DNA of 64,000 bases from Flavonifractor sp052065355 (GTDB taxonomy: Bacteria; Bacillota; Clostridia; Oscillospirales; Oscillospiraceae): positions 159,593 to 223,592 of the forward strand of contig NZ_JBQHUF010000005.1 of assembly GCF_052065355.1 (NCBI RefSeq), given 5' to 3'. Shown in pieces: positions 16,968 through 25,376 of the stretch; position 1 is the first letter of the stretch; each line of letters opens with the position of its first letter. The notes beneath the pieces were generated by a model, which had not been told where the DNA came from, ran no database searches, and saw only the letters and a program-made list of their open reading frames with translations. The position numbers were made by a program, and so were the translations under genes.

Positions 16968-18227
16968 TTACCAGGAGCTCAGATTCAGATCCGGAAATTT
17001 TGCCTCCGGATCGGTGCGCTGGCCGTTCACCCGGATCTCCAGGTGCAGGTGGTTGCCGGTGGAGTTTCCGGTGGTGCCCACGTAGCCGATGACCTGGCCC
17101 TGCTTCACCATCTGGCCCTCGCTCACCGCACGGGAGCTCATGTGGGCGTACAGCGTGGAGTTGCCGTTGCCATGGTCGATGACCACGTAGTTGCCATAGG
17201 ACCAGTAGGCACCGCTGCCGTACACCGAGGTGATGACCTGACCGCTCTTGGCAGCCAGGATGGGCGTGCCGCCGTTGGCGGGGATGTCAATGCCGCCGTG
17301 GTTCTGGGCCCGGCCGCTGACCGGGTTGATGCGGTAGCCGAAGGGAGAGGAGATTCGGTACCAGCCGGGCAGGGGCCACATATAGCCGCTCTCGGACACG
17401 ATGGTAGTGCCGTTCTGCTTTCTCTCCTCTTCCAGCTGCTTCTGCTTTTTGACAATATCCGCCTGGATGGCGGCGGCGGCCTTGTCCTCCTCGTCCAGAA
17501 GCCGGTTGACCTCCGCCACGTTCTTGTTCAGCTCGTCCAGGACCTTCTCGGCCTCAGCCACCTTTTCCTGCTGCTCGGCCTTCTTGGCCTCCTGCTGCTC
17601 CTTGACGGCCTGCTCGTCCGCCCGGGCGCTCTCCAGCTCCGCCTGGAGCCGCTCCAACTCCTCACGGACGGCAATGAGCTCGTCCATCACCTGGTTGTCG
17701 TAGTCCATGACGGCGTCTACGTCGGCCAGGCGGTCCAGCAGATCGGAAAAGCTCTCGGCGTTGAAGAGGATGGACCAGTAGGATACCGTTCCCTCCTCCT
17801 CCATGGCCCGCACCCGCTGACAGAACAGCTCGTACTGGGCCTGCTCGTTGGCCTCGGCCACCTTGCGCTCTTCTTCCTTCTGGGCGATGGCGGCGTCATA
17901 GTAGGCGATCTGCTCGTTGATGTTGTCCAGCTCGTCATTGATAGCGTCCAGCTGAGCCAGCAGCAGGTTGCGCTTGTCCTCCGCGGCGGACTGCTCCGCC
18001 TCGGCGGCTGCCAGCTGCTCTTTCAGCTCCTTCTGCCGAGCCTGGCTCTCCGCCTGCTCCTGCTTCAGGGCGTCGATCTCACTCTGGGTCACCGCGCCCG
18101 CGCCGCCGATGATCATGGTGAGCATAGGCAGCAGCATCAGCAGCACCAAAACGATCGCCAGCGCGCCCACTACCACCCGGCGCTTATCGATCTTCTGTTT
18201 CTTCTGCTTATTCTGCGTTTTTGACAC
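16968..18227 (-). CDS. EnvC-like murein hydrolase activator / M23 peptidase (copy 2)
   Basis: The protein is about 419 aa from a GTG start (VSKTQNKQKK) that has AAAGGAAG about eight bases upstream. A single membrane segment (about residues 18-42) is followed by a long coiled coil (about 50-285, from TQSEIDALKQEQAESQ). The C-terminal LytM/M23 domain has GGIDIPANGGTPILAAKSG, VVIDHGNGNSTLYAHM and GNSTGNHLHLEIRVNG. The metal ligands H-D and H-L-H are present, so it may be an active peptidase and not only an activator. FtsEX is known to control such coiled-coil hydrolases. Confidence 0.9.
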   Translation of the reverse strand: MSKTQNKQKKQKIDKRRVVVGALAIVLVLLMLLPMLTMIIGGAGAVTQSEIDALKQEQAESQARQKELKEQLAAAEAEQSAAEDKRNLLLAQLDAINDELDNINEQIAYYDAAIAQKEEERKVAEANEQAQYELFCQRVRAMEEEGTVSYWSILFNAESFSDLLDRLADVDAVMDYDNQVMDELIAVREELERLQAELESARADEQAVKEQQEAKKAEQQEKVAEAEKVLDELNKNVAEVNRLLDEEDKAAAAIQADIVKKQKQLEEERKQNGTTIVSESGYMWPLPGWYRISSPFGYRINPVSGRAQNHGGIDIPANGGTPILAAKSGQVITSVYGSGAYWSYGNYVVIDHGNGNSTLYAHMSSRAVSEGQMVKQGQVIGYVGTTGNSTGNHLHLEIRVNGQRTDPEAKFPDLNLSSW

Positions 18228-18262
18228 GTCGTTGTCTTCCTTTCTGCCGTTGGCCTGTCTGC

Positions 18263-19543
18263 CTACCAATTATAGGCGCGGATAAAGGAATCATAGAGGT
18301 CGGGGAAACAGGACTCAGGGTCCACACGCTGGCCGTTGACCCGCACCTCAAAGTGCAGGTGGGGACCCGTTACGTTGCCCGTAGCGCCCACATCGCCGAT
18401 GTACTGGCCCTGGGTCACGATATCCCCCTCGCTTACCGCCCGGTAGCTCATGTGGGCGTACAGGGTGGTGGTCCCGTCCCCGTGGTCGATGACCACATAG
18501 TTGCCATAGGACCAGGTGGAGCCAGTACCCATCTCAGAGATGATGACCTGACCGCTCTTGGCCGCCGTGATGGGCGTGCCGGTGGTGGCGGCAACGTCGA
18601 TGCCGGTATGGCTGTGGGGCACGTGGGTAACCGGGTGGATCCGATAGCCAAAGGCGGAGGTCAGCTTCAGATTGCTGGCAGGCAGGGGCCACTGATACCC
18701 TGAGCTGGACGGCGGCAGCGTCACATTCTCTTCCTGCCGCTGAGCCTCCAGCTCCGCCTGCTTCTTCTCAATGTCCGCCTGGATGGCCGCCGCGGCGGCG
18801 TCCTCCTCCTCCAGCAGACGGTTGACCTCTTCCACGTTGGCGTTGAGCTCCGCCAACAGCTCCTCCGCTTCGTCCACCTTGGCCTGCTGTTCGGCCTTTT
18901 TGGCCTCCTGCTGCTCCTTGACGGCCTGTTCCTCGGCCCGGGCGCTCTCCAGCTCCGCCTGGACCTGCTCCAGCTCCTCCCGGGCGGCGGTGAGCTCCTC
19001 CATCACCTGGTTGTCGTAGTCCATCACCGCGTCTATGTCGGCCAGACGGTCCAGCAGGTCGGAAAAGCTCTCGGCATTGAAGAGGATGGACCAGTAGGAC
19101 ACCGTCCCCTCCTCTTCCATGGCCCGCACCCGCTCACAAAACAGCTCGTACTGCTCCGCTTCCCTGGCCTCGGCCTCTTTTCGCTCCACTTCCTTCTGAG
19201 CGATCTCGTCGTCGTACCAGGCGATCTGCTGCTCGATGTTGCTCAGCTCGTCGTTGATGGCGTCCAGCTGCTCCAGCAGCAGGTCCCGCTTGTCCTTTGC
19301 CGCGGACTGCTCCGCCTCGGCCTGGGACAGCTGTTCCTTCAGCTCCTCCTGCCGGGCCTGGCTCTCCTCCTGCTCCTGTTTCAGGGCGTCGATCTCGCTC
19401 TGGGTCACCGCACCGGCGCTGCCGATGATCATGGTGAGCATGGGCAGCAGCATCAGCAGGGCCAGCATCAGCGCCAGCCCTCCGAACACCGTCTGCCGCG
19501 TAGTTACGTTCTGTTTTTTCTGGGTATTCCGGCCTCTTGCCAC
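18263..19543 (-). CDS. EnvC-like murein hydrolase activator / M23 peptidase (copy 1)
   Basis: This 426-aa paralogue of the next gene has the same order: short basic N-terminus, membrane segment (about 18-42), coiled coil (about 45-285, TQSEIDALKQEQEESQ), then an M23 domain with HTGIDVAATTGTPITAAKSG, VVIDHGDGTTTLYAHM and GNVTGPHLHFEVRVNG. The two copies share long blocks, such as AMEEEGTVSYWSILFNAESF, and clearly arose by tandem duplication. It lies about 40 bp downstream of ftsX, so FtsEX is the likely controller of its hydrolase activity at the septum or in sporulation. Confidence 0.9.
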   Translation of the reverse strand: MARGRNTQKKQNVTTRQTVFGGLALMLALLMLLPMLTMIIGSAGAVTQSEIDALKQEQEESQARQEELKEQLSQAEAEQSAAKDKRDLLLEQLDAINDELSNIEQQIAWYDDEIAQKEVERKEAEAREAEQYELFCERVRAMEEEGTVSYWSILFNAESFSDLLDRLADIDAVMDYDNQVMEELTAAREELEQVQAELESARAEEQAVKEQQEAKKAEQQAKVDEAEELLAELNANVEEVNRLLEEEDAAAAAIQADIEKKQAELEAQRQEENVTLPPSSSGYQWPLPASNLKLTSAFGYRIHPVTHVPHSHTGIDVAATTGTPITAAKSGQVIISEMGTGSTWSYGNYVVIDHGDGTTTLYAHMSYRAVSEGDIVTQGQYIGDVGATGNVTGPHLHFEVRVNGQRVDPESCFPDLYDSFIRAYNW

Positions 19544-19583
19544 GATGCACTCCTTTTCTCCAGGGATGGGTTTGCTGTACTTG

Positions 19584-20474
19584 TTACACTTGCAGGAACT
19601 TCCGAATGGCCATCACCGAACCGCCGGCGCCGATGACGAAGCCGGTGAGAACGAACACGCCCAGCACCCGCAGGGCCATGGGCTGGAAGGCCAGGACATT
19701 GATCAGGTTGATGGTGTCCGAAGTGGTGATGGCACGTCCCACCAGGACGTAGATGCCCCACTCCAGGAAGAAGGCCACCAGGGCCCCGAACAGGCCCAGG
19801 ATCAGGCCCTCAAACACAAAGGGCCAGCGGACGAAGGAGTTGGTGGCGCCGCACATCTTCATGATGGCGATCTCCTCCCGGCGGTTGAAGGTGGCCAGCT
19901 TGATGGTGTTGGCGATGATGAACAGGCTCACCGCCAGCAGGATGATGACCAGGATGATGGCCACGGCTCCCGCTACATTTCGGATGACGGTAAAGCCCTC
20001 GGCGATCTCAGGGGCGGACTTGGTCCAGGCTACGCCCTCGATGTCGTCCACCGCCGCCTCGGTCTCTGCCAGCTTGCTGATATCCTCCAGGTAGATATGG
20101 AACCGGTCCCGATACACGTCGGAGGGCAGGCCCTCAAAGAGGGGGTTGCCCTCGTAATCGGCCTCAAATTCCTCCTGGGCCTCTTCCTTGGTGACGAACT
20201 CCGCACGAGCCACATTGGGGACGTTCTCGATCTGGGTCTCCAGAGCCCGGGCCTCGTCCTGGGTCAGGGTGTCTTCAATATAAGCAGTAAACTGGTTTTC
20301 CTTCTCCAGATCGCTGAACATGTGGGAGGCGTTCACCGCCACCAGGGAGAAGGACCCCATGATGAGCAGACAGCACACGATCATACACACAGCCGCGAAG
20401 GACATCAGGCCATGGGTGAAGATGCTGCGGAAGCCCTCCATGAAGAAATAGCCAAAATCATATCGTTGTTTCAT
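19584..20474 (-). CDS. ftsX: Cell division ABC transporter permease FtsX
   Basis: This 296-aa membrane protein starts MKQRYDFGYFFMEGFRSIFTHG. The ATG is chosen because it fits the family and overlaps the end of ftsE by 17 bases. The first membrane segment is about residues 22-45. A large extracytoplasmic loop (about 50-170) is followed by three more segments from NVAGAVAIILVIILLAVSLF onward. The cytoplasmic coupling region contains FNRREEIAIMKMCGATNSF, characteristic of FtsX. It transmits ATP hydrolysis by FtsE to extracellular murein hydrolases, here encoded just downstream. Confidence 0.95.
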   Translation of the reverse strand: MKQRYDFGYFFMEGFRSIFTHGLMSFAAVCMIVCCLLIMGSFSLVAVNASHMFSDLEKENQFTAYIEDTLTQDEARALETQIENVPNVARAEFVTKEEAQEEFEADYEGNPLFEGLPSDVYRDRFHIYLEDISKLAETEAAVDDIEGVAWTKSAPEIAEGFTVIRNVAGAVAIILVIILLAVSLFIIANTIKLATFNRREEIAIMKMCGATNSFVRWPFVFEGLILGLFGALVAFFLEWGIYVLVGRAITTSDTINLINVLAFQPMALRVLGVFVLTGFVIGAGGSVMAIRKFLQV

Positions 20475-21150
20475 TATTATAATACCCACCTGTCTCGTCG
20501 CTGATGATCCGTCCGTTTTCGATGGCCACCACCCGCTTGGAGAAGCGGTTGACCAGCTCCCGCTCGTGGGTGACCACCAGCACGGTGGTGCCCAGTTCAT
20601 TGATGCGCTCCAGCAGCATCATGATCTCCAGGGACCGCATGGGATCCAGGTTGCCGGTGGGCTCGTCGGCAATGATCATCTGGGGATTGTTCACCAGCGC
20701 CCGGGCGATGGCCACGCGCTGCTGCTCGCCGCCGGAGATCTCGCTGGGCAGCCGGTCCCCCTTCTGGTCCAGGCCTACCAGCTCCAGCACATAGGGCACC
20801 CGCTTGCGGATCTCACGGGGAGAGGCCCCCACCGCCCGCATGGCGAATACCAGGTTTTCCTGCACCGTCTTTTTCTCAATGAGCCGGAAATCCTGGAAGA
20901 TAACCCCCAGGGTGCGCCGCATATAGGGCACCTGGCGGGGCCGGATGTTGTTCAGATTATAGCCGTTGACCATCAGACGGCCGGCGGAAGGGGCGATCTC
21001 CGCCGTGATCAGCTTCAGGATGGTGGACTTGCCGGACCCGGAAGGCCCCACCAGAAAGACAAATTCGCCGTCGTCGATGCGCATATTGACCCCTTTCAGG
21101 GCCTTGGTCCCATTGTCATAGGACTTCTGAATGTCGATCAGACGTATCAC
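20458..21150 (-). CDS. ftsE: Cell division ATP-binding protein FtsE
   Basis: This 230-aa ABC ATPase has Walker A GPSGSGKST (about residues 35-43), signature SGGEQQRVAIARAL, Walker B MIIADEPTGNLDP and an H-loop VVTHERELV. It pairs with the overlapping ftsX to gate peptidoglycan hydrolysis at the membrane. Length and motifs are standard. It is first in the operon ftsE-ftsX-M23-M23-ctpA. Confidence 0.96.
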   Translation of the reverse strand: MIRLIDIQKSYDNGTKALKGVNMRIDDGEFVFLVGPSGSGKSTILKLITAEIAPSAGRLMVNGYNLNNIRPRQVPYMRRTLGVIFQDFRLIEKKTVQENLVFAMRAVGASPREIRKRVPYVLELVGLDQKGDRLPSEISGGEQQRVAIARALVNNPQMIIADEPTGNLDPMRSLEIMMLLERINELGTTVLVVTHERELVNRFSKRVVAIENGRIISDETGGYYNNETTI

Positions 21151-21204
21151 ACTTGGTACCTCACCGTATGTATTTATCGTGTTCTAAGGATCTGTTCAGC
21201 ACCA

Positions 21205-21238
21205 GGAGGGACGCCGTTTCCGGCGTCCCTCCTGACGT
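21205..21238. terminator. Hairpin between the PucR-type regulator and ftsE
   Basis: AGGAGGGACGCC and GGCGTCCCTCCT form a perfect 12-bp stem. The T-run (GACGTTTTTTC) follows on the plus strand. On the minus strand, where the regulator gene ends 5-10 bases away, the stem lacks a U-tail, so its termination efficiency there is uncertain. Confidence 0.55.
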
Positions 21239-21242
21239 TTTT

Positions 21243-22334
21243 TCAGTTATCGATGCCCCGGGAGATCAGGTACTTCTTGACCATCAGAGCCACCTTGAAG
21301 GTGATGGCGTCGTCAAACTCCCGCAGATCCAGCCCGGTGAGCTTCTTGATCTTTTCCAGACGGTACACCAGGGTGTTCCGGTGGACAAAGAGCTTCCGGG
21401 CGGTCTCGGACACGTTCAGGTTATTCTCAAAGAACTTGTTGATGGTGAACAGGGTCTCCTGATCCAGCGCGTCGATGGGGTTCTTCTTAAAGACCTCCTG
21501 GAGGAACATCTCACACAGGGTGGTGGGCAGCTGGTAGATCAGCCGGCCGATACCCAGGTTCTCGTAGTTGATGATGCTCTTCTCCGTGTCGAACACCCGG
21601 CCCACGTCGATGGCGATGCCCGCCTCCTTGTAGGCACGGGCCAGCTCCCGGATGTGGCCCACGATGGTGCCGATGCCGATGACCACCCGGATGTGGAGCT
21701 CGTCGGTGATCTTGTCCTCGATCTGCTTTGCGATCTTGTACAGGTCCCGGGTCTCCGCGCCCTCGTTGAGCTGCTTGATGAGCGCAACGTCGGTCTCGCT
21801 GATGGAGAGGACGAAGTCCACCTGCTTATCGGGGAACAGGGCGTGGACCACGTCGATGAGCGCCGGGTCAGTGGTCTCCACCTGCCGGATCAGGAACACC
21901 GCCCGGGGCGCCTCGGAGATGAAGTGCAGCTCCTTGGCCCGGACATAGATGTCGCCCAGCAGGATGTTGTCGGAAATGATGTTCTTGACAAAGGTAGCCT
22001 TGTCGTGCTTTTCCTCATAATAGGTCTTGGCGCCGTTAAGCGCCACAGTGGCCATGGAGCAGATCATCCGGGCCTCCCCGTCCTCGCCCTTGGCAAAAGC
22101 GGCATAATCGAACTGGGAACCCCAGCCGGTCAGCGCCTTGAAGGTGCGCCCCTCAAAATGGACGCTCTCCCCCTCTCCGCGGTTCACCGCGTCAACGGCG
22201 CCGGGCCAGTGCTCACCGATGCAACTGAGCTCGTTGCAGGCCACCACCGTTCCCTCAGAGTCGATCACGCCTATTGCCCGGTCTGTGCTGTCCTTCATCT
22301 GTAAGACAACGCTCTGAAAAATTCTGCTGGACAT
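21243..22334 (-). CDS. PucR/CdaR-family transcriptional regulator
   Basis: This 363-aa protein begins with a sensor-like region (about residues 1-130, QMKDSTDRAIGVIDSEGTVV), followed by a GGDEF-like middle region (about 140-270, RVVIGIGTIVGHIRELARAY). The C-terminal PucR-type helix-turn-helix (about 295-350) has NNLNVSETARKLFVHRNTLVYRLEKI. Members of the CdaR branch respond to sugar diacids, but the ligand here is unknown, and no diacid catabolic genes are adjacent. It has its own promoter and a structured leader. Confidence 0.85.
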   Translation of the reverse strand: MSSRIFQSVVLQMKDSTDRAIGVIDSEGTVVACNELSCIGEHWPGAVDAVNRGEGESVHFEGRTFKALTGWGSQFDYAAFAKGEDGEARMICSMATVALNGAKTYYEEKHDKATFVKNIISDNILLGDIYVRAKELHFISEAPRAVFLIRQVETTDPALIDVVHALFPDKQVDFVLSISETDVALIKQLNEGAETRDLYKIAKQIEDKITDELHIRVVIGIGTIVGHIRELARAYKEAGIAIDVGRVFDTEKSIINYENLGIGRLIYQLPTTLCEMFLQEVFKKNPIDALDQETLFTINKFFENNLNVSETARKLFVHRNTLVYRLEKIKKLTGLDLREFDDAITFKVALMVKKYLISRGIDN

Positions 22335-22363
22335 GGTGTCAGCCTCCTTTATTTCTCCGTACC

Positions 22364-22395
22364 CTCAAATTGTCCCACCGCAAGTGAGCAGCGGG
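22364..22395 (-). promoter_or_regulatory. Leader hairpin before the PucR-type gene
   Basis: In the minus-strand transcript GTCCCGC pairs with GCGGTGGGAC around TGCTCACTT. It sits between the promoter and the start codon. I recognise no riboswitch class. Confidence 0.35.
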
Positions 22396-22430
22396 ACCTC
22401 TTTTACGGCTCTTCTCGCTTAACAGACAAT

Positions 22431-22459
22431 ATTATACCGATTCTTTTCTCTCTTTTCAA
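22431..22459 (-). promoter_or_regulatory. Sigma-A promoter for the PucR-type gene
   Basis: On the minus strand TTGAAA (22454-22459) and TATAAT (22431-22436) are separated by 17 bases, about 95 bases upstream of the start codon. Confidence 0.8.
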
Positions 22460-22525
22460 TATCTTTTTCAAAGTTTTTTGTGGAAAATGCCTAAAGCCTT
22501 TTGCTTTTGTCGAAAAACGCCGCTG

Positions 22526-23242
22526 TCACAGGCGTCCGCCGCTTTCCCGCAGGGCCGCCAGCTCTTCTTCCGTCAGAGGCCGCCACTGTCCGGACTCCAA
22601 AGCCGGGTCCAGAGTCAGCGGTCCCATGGTCAGCCGCTTCAGGTAGAGCACCGGCTTGCCCCGGCTGGCCAGCATCCGCTTGATCTGGTGATACTTGCCC
22701 TCCCGCAGGGTGACGATGGCGGTGTCCGGCTCTTCCAGAATCTCCAGCCCCGCCGGCAGGCACTCCAGGCCGTCGGCCAGGGTGAGACCACGGCGGAAGG
22801 CCTCCGTGTCGGCCGTCTCCAGCCGGCCATCCACCCGGACGAAATAGGTCTTGTCCACGTGCCAGCGGGGAGAGAGCAGCCGGTGGGCCAGGGGTCCGTC
22901 ATTGGTGAGCAGCAGCAGCCCCTCGGTGTCCTTGTCCAGCCGCCCGGCCGGGAACAGGCCCACCCGGCGGAGATGCTCGGGCAGCAGCGTGAGCACCGTA
23001 GGCTCCCGGGGATCCTCGGTGGCCGACACCAGCCCCGCAGGCTTGTGGAGCATCAGATAAACCAGCCGCTCTCCCGATACCGGCTGGCCGTCCACCAGAA
23101 AGGCAGAGGCGGGGTCATGCTTCTCCTCCGGCGTCCGGGCCACCACGCCATTCACCGTGACCCGGCCCGCCCGCACCAGCTCCCGGACCTCCTTTCGGGA
23201 CCAGCGGCCCGTATTGGCTAAAATTTTATCCAGGCGCTCCAT
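22526..23242 (-). CDS. RsuA/RluB-family pseudouridine synthase
   Basis: This 238-aa protein opens with an S4 RNA-binding domain (MERLDKILANTGRWSRKEVRELVRAGRVTV, with VNGV). The catalytic domain contains FPAGRLDKDTEGLLLLTNDG, with the catalytic aspartate in GRLD, followed by KTYFVRVDG and EGKYHQIKRMLASRG. RsuA-type enzymes make pseudouridine in 16S rRNA and RluB-type enzymes in 23S rRNA; the sequence does not settle which. It is transcribed alone, divergent from the DUF4830 gene. Confidence 0.92.
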   Translation of the reverse strand: MERLDKILANTGRWSRKEVRELVRAGRVTVNGVVARTPEEKHDPASAFLVDGQPVSGERLVYLMLHKPAGLVSATEDPREPTVLTLLPEHLRRVGLFPAGRLDKDTEGLLLLTNDGPLAHRLLSPRWHVDKTYFVRVDGRLETADTEAFRRGLTLADGLECLPAGLEILEEPDTAIVTLREGKYHQIKRMLASRGKPVLYLKRLTMGPLTLDPALESGQWRPLTEEELAALRESGGRL

Positions 23243-23340
23243 TTCCCGCCCTCCTTGTCCTTTTTTCCATATTCCGTCATATCCCCGGCTCCTCCCCCAT
23301 ATCCATGAAATACCAGCATCTGGGAAGGGAGCGTTGCGCT

Positions 23341-23817
23341 GTGTTTATCTTTACCGCCAAGATCCGCAAAGGCCGGATCGCGGCCGTGGCCGTGGCCGCC
23401 GCTGTGGTGTGCGGCATTCTGGTGACCGGGTCCGTCCTGGCGGGAGGGCGGGACGCCGCCGCTTCCGCCGCCGTCAGTCCCAAAGGCGTCAAGACCAACG
23501 AGGACCGGATCGCCTATCTGAGCAGCTTCGGCTGGTCCGTCTCGGAGGAGCCTGTCTCCGTGGAGGAGCTCATGATCCCGGAGGAGTTTGACGAGACCTA
23601 CAGCCAGTACCTGGAGCTTCAGGCCTCCCAGGGCTTCGACCTGACGGAGTACGCCGGCAAGCGGGTAAAGCGGTACACCTATCAGGTGAACAACTACCCC
23701 ACCGGGGAAACCGGCGTTCAGGCCGGCCTACTCGTCTACAAAAACACCGTCATCGGCGGAGACGTGCTCTCCGCCCAGCTGGGCGGCTTCATCCACGGCC
23801 TGGAGATGCCCTCCTAA
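23341..23817 (+). CDS. DUF4830 domain-containing protein
   Basis: The protein is 158 aa from the GTG at 23341, which has AAGGGAG about nine bases upstream and gives the family-like start FIFTAKIRKGR. An ATG 12 codons earlier is less likely. One membrane anchor (about residues 9-32) precedes an extracytoplasmic domain containing NEDRIAYLSSFGWSVSEEPV and RYTYQVNNYPTGETGVQAGLL, typical of DUF4830 proteins in Clostridia. The function is unknown. It probably sits at the outer face of the membrane or forespore membrane. Confidence 0.8.
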   Translation: MFIFTAKIRKGRIAAVAVAAAVVCGILVTGSVLAGGRDAAASAAVSPKGVKTNEDRIAYLSSFGWSVSEEPVSVEELMIPEEFDETYSQYLELQASQGFDLTEYAGKRVKRYTYQVNNYPTGETGVQAGLLVYKNTVIGGDVLSAQLGGFIHGLEMPS

Positions 23818-23819
23818 AT

Positions 23820-23862
23820 AAAACAGCGCGGCGCTGCACAGCGCCGCGCTGTTTTCCTTTTC
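23820..23862. terminator. Bidirectional terminator
   Basis: AAACAGCGCGGCGCTG and CAGCGCCGCGCTGTTTT form a long GC-rich stem between convergent genes, with T-rich tails on both sides. Confidence 0.85.
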
Positions 23863-23864
23863 CT

Positions 23865-24392
23865 TCAGGACAGGAAGTTCGAGGCCCGGTACAGGAAGAT
23901 CAGGTACTGGATGCCCGCCACAACGGAGGCGATGGCGGTGGGGATAATGACCAGCGCCGCCAGAATCACCACGCCGGGGATCAGAGCCAGCAGGCCGCAC
24001 ACCACCATGATAATGGTGCACACGACGTACAGCTTCCAGACGAACCGGCCCTTGGCGGCGGTGTCGCCGTCCCCTTCCGCATCCAGGATAGCGGCGGTGG
24101 TATTGCAGATGCAATAGACCACAGCAAAGTTCAAGATGCTGGCGATCAGGTTCATGAACGGAAGGAACAGCCCCAAAACGTTCAGTACGATAGCGGCAAT
24201 GCTCAGCATAAAGGCCGTCTTGTAGTCATACTCCACCTGGGAGGCCTCGTTCAGGCCTACCAGAGTCAGAATCAGACCCACCAGGGCCAGGATGCTGCCC
24301 AGCAGCGGGATAAACGAAAAAATCGACAGGATCCCGCCGACAAAGATCTTGTTCAGTCCGCGGCCTACCGCGGAATACTTGCCGTAACCCAT
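23865..24392 (-). CDS. Small membrane protein of unknown function
   Basis: This 175-aa protein has four hydrophobic segments (about residues 20-45, 60-95, 118-140 and 143-170) and no extracytoplasmic domain. The second half resembles generic four-helix membrane proteins of Clostridia, but I cannot assign a named family. Its start codon abuts the mscS stop codon, so the two are co-translated. A role linked to membrane tension is only a guess from this pairing. Confidence 0.7.
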   Translation of the reverse strand: MGYGKYSAVGRGLNKIFVGGILSIFSFIPLLGSILALVGLILTLVGLNEASQVEYDYKTAFMLSIAAIVLNVLGLFLPFMNLIASILNFAVVYCICNTTAAILDAEGDGDTAAKGRFVWKLYVVCTIIMVVCGLLALIPGVVILAALVIIPTAIASVVAGIQYLIFLYRASNFLS

Positions 24393-25252
24393 TATGACAC
24401 ACTCTCTTTCTTCTCTACAATACGCACATCCAACTGATTGTAGGGGATCTCGATCCCTTTCTGGTCAAAGGCGGCTTTGATCTGCTCCAGCAGGTCAAAA
24501 TACAGGTCCCAATAGTCCGGGGTGGCACACCAGACCCGCAGGGTATATTCGATGGCACTGTCCTTCAGGGCGGACATGCGCACAAAGGGCTCCGGCGTAA
24601 AAAGGGCCTTGGGGTGGGCGCCCACCACCGACTTGATGCAGGCGATCACCTGCTGAGGGTCGTTATCGTAGGACACACCGAACACCAGGTCTACCCGCCG
24701 CCGCTCCGCGCTAGAGTAGTTGGTGATCTTTTCCCCGGAAATCTGGCCGTTGGGCACGGAGATCACCTTGTTGTCCACGGTGGCCAGCTTGGTGTAGGCC
24801 AGGCCCACTTCCTTCACGGTGCCGCCCACCCCGCCGGCCTCCACATAGTCCCCCGCCTTGAAGGGTTTGGAGACCAGGATCTGGATTCCGCCGGCCAGAT
24901 TGGACAGGGTCCCCTGGATGGCCAGAGACACAGCCAGGCCCAAGACACCCAGCATCGCCACCAGACTGGTCATGGGCACGCCCATATAGTCCAGCACGAT
25001 GCACAGTGTCAGCAGCCACAGGATCACCCGCAGGGCGGCGTGGATGAAGGTATGCAGGCTCTTTTCCATCTCCAGACGAATGAAGGCCCGGTCCACCAGC
25101 TTAAGGATGATCTTCATGGTCACCATGCAGCCCAAAAACAGCAGAACAATGGTGATGATCTTCTGCAGATTCAGATTGCTGAAAAAACCGCTGACAGACT
25201 GGATGGTCTCTTCCGCGTCTTCCGGCGTGATATTGGTCAGGTTGGTCAGCAT
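24392..25252 (-). CDS. Small-conductance mechanosensitive channel MscS
   Basis: The protein is 286 aa from the ATG giving MLTNLTNIT, which has GGAGGGG about four bases upstream; an in-frame start 17 codons earlier is less likely. It has three N-terminal membrane helices. The pore-lining TM3 has LVAMLGVLGLAVSLAIQGTLSNLAGGIQIL, the Gly/Ala-rich pattern of MscS. The beta domain follows (KPFKAGDYVEAGGVGGTVKEVGLAYTKLATVDNKVISVPNGQI) and then the alpha/beta cage. It opens on hypo-osmotic shock to release solutes. Confidence 0.93.
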   Translation of the reverse strand: MLTNLTNITPEDAEETIQSVSGFFSNLNLQKIITIVLLFLGCMVTMKIILKLVDRAFIRLEMEKSLHTFIHAALRVILWLLTLCIVLDYMGVPMTSLVAMLGVLGLAVSLAIQGTLSNLAGGIQILVSKPFKAGDYVEAGGVGGTVKEVGLAYTKLATVDNKVISVPNGQISGEKITNYSSAERRRVDLVFGVSYDNDPQQVIACIKSVVGAHPKALFTPEPFVRMSALKDSAIEYTLRVWCATPDYWDLYFDLLEQIKAAFDQKGIEIPYNQLDVRIVEKKESVS

Positions 25253-25320
25253 ATTTCCCCTCCTCTCGGCATCCATTCTATCATAGCTTTCCACTGGGGA
25301 CAAGTCCTTCCCGACCAGGC

Positions 25321-25349
25321 TAGAAATGGAAGCAGGCCTGTGCTATACT
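25321..25349 (+). promoter_or_regulatory. Probable sigma-A promoter for the acyltransferase gene
   Basis: TAGAAA (25321-25326), a 17-base spacer and TATACT (25344-25349), followed by AGGAGGTG before the start codon. The -35 is a 4/6 match. Confidence 0.5.
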
Positions 25350-25376
25350 GAAAAAAACAGGAGGTGAAATGTCCGT

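Noticed and set aside
22364..22460. T-box riboswitch in the PucR-type leader
   Set aside because: The leader is under 100 bases, with no specifier stem and no T-box consensus. Only a simple hairpin is supported.
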